A DNA stretch of 64,000 bases. It comes from Aphrocallistes beatrix (lineage: Eukaryota > Porifera > Hexactinellida > Sceptrulophora > Aphrocallistidae). The position numbers were made by a program, and so were the translations under genes. Of this stretch, positions 60,501 to 64,000 are shown in pieces; the stretch's first letter is position 1, and each line of letters starts with the position of its first letter. The stretch covers positions 620,001-684,000 of the forward strand of contig OY725492.1 of assembly GCA_963281255.1 (NCBI GenBank). Reading direction: 5' to 3'. A model generated the notes under the pieces. That model worked only from the letters and a program-made list of their open reading frames with translations, was not told the origin of the DNA and did no database searches.

Positions 60501-62262
60501 CCTGTGACAAATGCGGGATACCACCTTGGCCCTTATAATGAATTGCTATCTACAAGTATACATATATTGAAACTAATTTCAGTCGGGGTTTTTTGTATTG
60601 AAAAGTCCTGTTGTGTGGTATTTTGAGATCGTAATATTTTGAGATCTTAGTATTAACTGACCATGGATTAATTAGTATCGTCGTATTCTGAGAGGGGGAG
60701 TTGCATTTGTCAGAATTTTGAGGTTGTCATTTGTCAGAATTATCCTAGCTGTCACTTGTCAGAAAGGTTTTAGGGCTGCTATTACTTGTCAGAATGGTTT
60801 TTAAGGAATGGCGGATGTTTCGTCGCTGATATTTTAGAATGGAATTACAAACTGTTGGGCAAACATGAATTTGTTCTAAAACTGAATAGAATTGATAGGA
60901 GAGTGAGCATTTTGGAGAGTATTATGTATAAGAGCAAAGTGAAAGGGGAGATTTAATTCAAAATAATTCTGACAAATGACAACCTCAAAATTCTGACCAA
61001 TGCATGCACCTCTTTTGAGATTATGTTCTGCTTACTCAAATGGCCTTGTGGTTCAATCGGTTTCATCGTAACTTGATAACCACCGCCACCAAATTGGCAC
61101 ATGACACACATAACACAATTTGGGGGCACGCGACACAATTTACCATTGTAGAACCCCATATGGACCATGAATGAAAATATACTTTATCCATGGTCCATAT
61201 GGGGTTCTACCATAGAAAATTGTGTCGCGTTCCCTCAAATTGTGTCATGTCCCACAATTTGGTGGCGGTGGTTATCAAGTTACGATGAAACCGATTGAAC
61301 CACAAGGCCATTTGAGTAAGCGGTACAAAATCTCAGAATATTACGATATATATATCAAAATACCACGATACTAATAAATCCATGATTAGTTAATACTAGG
61401 ATCTCAAAATACTACCAACAGTCCAGTGTATATTAAATATATGCCAAATATTGGAGTTCACTCAGTCTAAATGAATAAAAAAGTTACCTGCAATCATCTG
61501 TTGATGAGTCACATATGTGGTGTATATTATCCGATTTTAGTAATCTAATAAAATGAACATAAATTCATTATTTTAACCTATTTTAAGTACTTATAATCGT
61601 TTATTGAATGAATTGTCAAAATCTTACAAATCTGGTTGTTTGTTAAAGTGGTTCTATTCAAACTTACATAATTCTTCCATTAACAAATTTTAAGATTCCC
61701 AAGATCTGCTGGATACCTTCCTGAGATTTAAAATTGTCTTCATCAGGACGTAGCATCTGTGAAATAATATATGTATGTAGTCAATTCTGATTAATGGGGA
61801 TAAATAAGAACCCTATTTTAACCGGTAAGGAATTTTCAATAATGTAATATTATTTTTTACGGAATATAGTACCCAAATAATCTACCTTTCCAAATGAATG
61901 TTTTCTTCTCAATGAGAAAAACTTTTGGTTATTTCTTAGAAATGTTTAATAACTGAATAATCCCCCTTCTGGTCATCTAATCACTCGGGTGATTTTAACA
62001 ATTTAAAACTCTTTTTATTTTAAAAAAGTTTTAGGTAGATCCCCTTAGAGAATAAGGCTAAATATTAATTATAGGTATAAGTGCTATTCAAGGATATTGC
62101 TAATTCTAACTGCTTACTTCGGTTAACTTTTTGAAGGCTGTTTCGAAGACAGATGTTGACTTAATTGCAATTTTCTTTCTTGACTTGACTCCTCTAAATG
62201 CGTCCTCATTTAAAAAATGAGTAACAAATAGGACTAAGCACTTAATGCATTCCCACTTATTC
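48534..62262 (-). CDS. RNF213-like protein, copy B (exons 6-25 equivalent, 5' partial), no RING or RZ finger
   Basis: Twenty exons (high to low): 62262-62118, 61756-61668, 61544-61488, 60091-60056, 60009-59749, 59623-59503, 58563-58099, 57971-57858, 57412-57284, 57152-56874, 56393-56239, 55436-55081, 54319-54154, 54092-53797, 52324-52051, 51668-51392, 50777-50580, 50511-50422, 50283-50117, 48690-48534. Phases match copy A at every junction; exon length differences are all multiples of 3. They total 1,276 residues plus stop with no frameshift. Exons are nearly identical in protein to A: exon 22 differs at four of 66 residues. Like A, it goes from ETAFKKLTE to CYQSLLDLFQDRAVHFF without a RING, and from ALQNKLFPAIFE to GVDCPNTLG without an RZ finger. 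The motor region is not in the window. A/B similarity stops about 30 bp upstream of the first exon, so B is either a partial duplicate or has its 5' half beyond 64000. Confidence 0.85.
48817..49913. mobile_element. 1.1-kb fold-back element with a second fold-back inside
   Basis: Outer arms of about 270 bp: accagggatgcagtcgaaat at the left, and the inverse of the later arm (gcgcttttattgagtaattt against aaattactcaataaaagcgc). An inner inverted repeat at 49216-49399 has arms gacaataggctacttcctat and ataggaagtagcctattgtc. It lies in the last intron of copy B. Confidence 0.85.
51711..52003. mobile_element. hAT-like MITE shared with copy A
   Basis: gtggtgtagtgctcaaaatt, then gtgggggagcgcctgtaaa, ending gctccccctgcactacaa. 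It is at the same intron position as 9427-9735 in copy A. Confidence 0.6.
52491..53355. mobile_element. hAT-type element with exact 8-bp target duplication, itself interrupted
   Basis: Ends cagggttaccgtgggaatgg and cattcccacggcaaccctg are inverted. The direct repeat gtagaaac is exact at 52483-52490 and 53356-53363. The interior is built of 'ggggattcctatgggaat' units. A second internal head (cagggttgccgtgggaatgg) is at 53220. A different hAT-type element lies inside. It sits in intron 19 of copy B and is absent from A. Confidence 0.85.
52627..53200. mobile_element. Nested hAT-type element
   Basis: Ends cagtggttctcaaacttttt and cagtttgagaaacactg are inverted, the classic hAT/Charlie-type ends. 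The direct repeat ctataatg is exact at 52619-52626 and 53201-53208. No ORF. Confidence 0.9.
54440..54635 (-). repeat. R1 repeat, reverse, partial
   Basis: Body (ctgacctcagacgaaaatgt, aacgtatttagagatgtttt) runs into a head ggcggacacaaagtgcccgc, ending atcgcgcttgt. It lies in intron 17 of copy B and is absent at the same place in A. Confidence 0.65.
55740..56160. repeat. Repeat related to 40210-40600
   Basis: tagagcagaaaatgctattg, gttgtctccatagcaactga, agacattcaaattaagattt and tgatttatcggtttaattaa recur in the same order near 40250-40570. It lies in intron 16 of copy B, where A instead has an R1 repeat. Confidence 0.6.
58934..59307. mobile_element. hAT-type MITE with exact 8-bp target duplication
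   Basis: Ends cataggtggcgatttgagc and caggatcgccgcctatg are inverted. The direct repeat ctatttat is exact at 58926-58933 and 59308-59315. It has a G/C-run right half. It lies in intron 11 of copy B. Confidence 0.85.
60251..60423. mobile_element. MITE with ACAGTAGAACCTCG ends (pogo/Tigger-like)
   Basis: Left end acagtagaacctcgctacta; right end tattaacgagattctactgt, inverted. The interior repeats 'tacgaa' blocks facing each other. It lies in intron 8 of copy B. Confidence 0.75.
61012..61338. mobile_element. Fold-back element
   Basis: Arms of about 155 bp: cttactcaaatggccttgtg on the left and its inverse cacaaggccatttgagtaag on the right. The centre is ccatggtccatatggggttc against its inverse at 61145. 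It lies in intron 8 of copy B. Confidence 0.85.
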
Positions 62263-62654
62263 CTATAACGTACATACAATAAATTATCTCCATTCAAACA
62301 TTAGAATATTAATTACTCTATGAAATTTCCCCTCATCACATACGCAGAGTATTAAGAGCTCCTCAGTTCCTAGGTTTAAAGGGTGAGCGCGCTCTCGCTC
62401 CTAGAATAAAGGAGCGCGCTAAACTCTATGCGTCCAAAGTATTTCCAAAATAAAAGGTTATACAATGAAATTTATTGCAAAATTCGACAAGGTTGGAAAA
62501 ATTGAAGATTTGAATACACTAATACATTCCTTTTTTAAAAAAGGTCGCTTTCTAATCTAAGTTTATTCTAAATTTAATTTCATTGGGAATCGTTGAGAAA
62601 AATTGTTAGATAATAAGAAAACCAAATTTATTAAAAGGAGTGCACTGTAGGGTT

Positions 62655-62990
62655 TCATTTGGGGGGGCCCCCCCATATTTGGGGGGTACCCCCCCATTTC
62701 TATCAAATTTTGGATCCCATTTTGGGGGGCCCCTTCAAATTGGGGGGTACCCCCCAATTTTTATTATTATTATCCTCGATTTGGGGGAGCCCCCCCAAAT
62801 TTGGGGGGTACCCCCCAATTGTTTCTATTTTAGCAGTCTATATGGGGGGTCCCCTCCAGAATTGGGGGGGGACCCCCCCAAATTAACATTTAGATTTCTT
62901 CCTAGGGGTACCCCCCCAAATTTGGGGGGGCCCCCCCGATCTTATCATTAGTCATATTTTAATTTGGGGGGGGGGGGTCCCCCCATTTGT
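62655..62990. repeat. Array of alternating G-runs and C-runs
   Basis: About six units of the form 'tttgggggg(g)-[1-4 bp]-ccccccc-aaat/atttt', each a short palindrome with runs of 5 to 10 G then 5 to 8 C, separated by 30-60 bp of AT-rich DNA. Open frames across it are artefacts of the repeat. A smaller relative is at 34498-34600. Confidence 0.8.
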
Positions 62991-63486
62991 ATTAATGTAG
63001 CGATTTCAAGCTCTAATTATTTCTGGAAACAAGCATTAAACATCGTTAATCTTTAAGATTCTGTATTATTTCGTTGTTTTTTAAAATTTATCTTTGAGTG
63101 TGTCTGGGCGTGTCTGTGTCTTCTATTATAATAATAGAGCATTGAAACCCTATTGATTACGTGTTATTTTTCAAGAATGTAAGCAGTGTGATTCAACTTT
63201 GATTAATATTTAAATATTCTGAATTCGAATTCCGCAGTTTAGATTACATCCTAGGTTGTTTTTACTGGGCCGATATTAATTGTTTAGACGAAGTATTGTG
63301 TAATACCAAAATAATCGAAGAGGCTTGCTCTCAACGGCTAGTTAGGGTAATCGAGTACGCTCAAAAATCAAATTTAATAAAATAATCCCTTTGGATTATT
63401 TACAAGTTACAACAATTAGTGTGCTTTTGTTAACTAATAAAATACTAACACACACTGCTACGAGTGCTACAGATGATACATAGCAG

Positions 63487-64000
63487 GGGGGCTCAAACTT
63501 TCAAATCTACAGGCCACTTTAAAAATTAGGCTCCGCCTTACGGGCCACAAATCATAGATCGCCTGTGGCTTTAGTTTAATCAATTTTCAAGCTATACTAT
63601 TTGACCTCATATTGCATTAACAATGGATTCTACTTGTAAATTCAGGTTATTGACTTAAATTATAATCTTTTGAATGGATTCGAATCATTTGATGTCTCTT
63701 TTGAACTCAGCTTGTTTTCTAGCAAGTGGACAATACGGTAGTACTAAACCTAGATTTGGGGTATACTATGTACTGTTCATAGTAGAATAACATTGCAGAA
63801 AAATATACCTAAACTACGAAATTTAGCTAATGAGAGTGATAATGTTGCTTGGATTTAACTAAGCTAGAACTCGCCATTTCAATTTAGGTTCTGCCTCCTA
63901 CGTTATACTTGTGAAGCTCTAACAATTGATAGAATTCGTAAATGCAAACTATCGTTAGCAAATACTGTATTCATACTAGGAACATTGATGCATTTGTAGA
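63487..64000. mobile_element. Possible hAT-type element, left end only
   Basis: caggggggctcaaactttca with following aggccactttaaaaatt...acgggccacaaatcat resembles hAT-type ends. No right end lies inside the window. Confidence 0.35.

Larger units (their letters stand above)
62263..64000. other. Right-edge stretch upstream of copy B
   Basis: No equivalent of copy A exons 1-5 was found. It holds the G/C-run array and a possible hAT end at 63487. The upstream exons of copy B, if they exist, are beyond the window. Confidence 0.5.

Noticed and set aside
62559..62951. Gly/Pro-rich frames on both strands
   Set aside because: Artefacts of the G-run/C-run array.
1..64000. tRNA, rRNA, CRISPR or bacterial operon features
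   Set aside because: None were seen. The spliced genes and transposon types show eukaryotic nuclear DNA.

Overview
The window looks like AT-rich nuclear DNA of a marine invertebrate. It has short introns with GT-AG borders, dense non-autonomous DNA transposons, an RNF213 (mysterin) gene family, AIG1/GIMAP-type GTPases and decayed coiled-coil/NHL-repeat genes. A demosponge (Amphimedon-like) is my best guess, because coiled-coil/NHL genes are strongly expanded there. That is inference and not a species call.

Layout. (1) 348-5780 (+): the last eight exons of an RNF213-like gene (copy C), entering from the left edge. (2) 5781-7465: a convergent gap with an NHL gene fragment. (3) 7466-34137 (-): a complete RNF213-like gene (copy A). 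I could assemble 25 exons whose splice phases all agree, giving 14,589 coding bases and 4,862 residues. Exon 1 alone (9,531 bp) encodes the N-terminus and the whole AAA+ motor; 24 small exons encode the C-terminal E3 shell. (4) 34138-36304: intergenic, with MITEs. (5) 36305-37228 and 37753-39069 (-): two intronless AIG1/GIMAP-family genes. The first has intact G motifs. The second is a probable pseudo-GTPase. (6) 39070-48533: mostly repeats, plus a coiled-coil/NHL pseudogene (43795-46395) split by a 1.9 kb transposon that left a 7-bp target duplication and itself carries a Mutator-like (MULE) fragment. (7) 48534-62262 (-): a second RNF213-like gene (copy B) matching exons 6-25 of copy A, all in frame. 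Its 5' part is not in the window. (8) 62263-64000: repeats, with no exon recognised.

The main biological point: copy A is complete and copy B is intact as far as it can be seen, yet both lack the RING finger and the RZ zinc finger that define RNF213 as a ubiquitin ligase. The sequence before and after each finger is present and splices in phase. The ATPase motor keeps its Walker motifs. So this is a family of zinc-finger-less mysterins, side by side with one active-looking and one degenerate GIMAP-like GTPase. In vertebrates RNF213 and GIMAPs act on intracellular pathogens, vacuoles and lipid droplets. A joint immune role here is inference from adjacency.

Many introns carry nested transposons. 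Several show exact target-site duplications, empty sites or shared insertions between copies A and B, which gives a relative history of the duplication.
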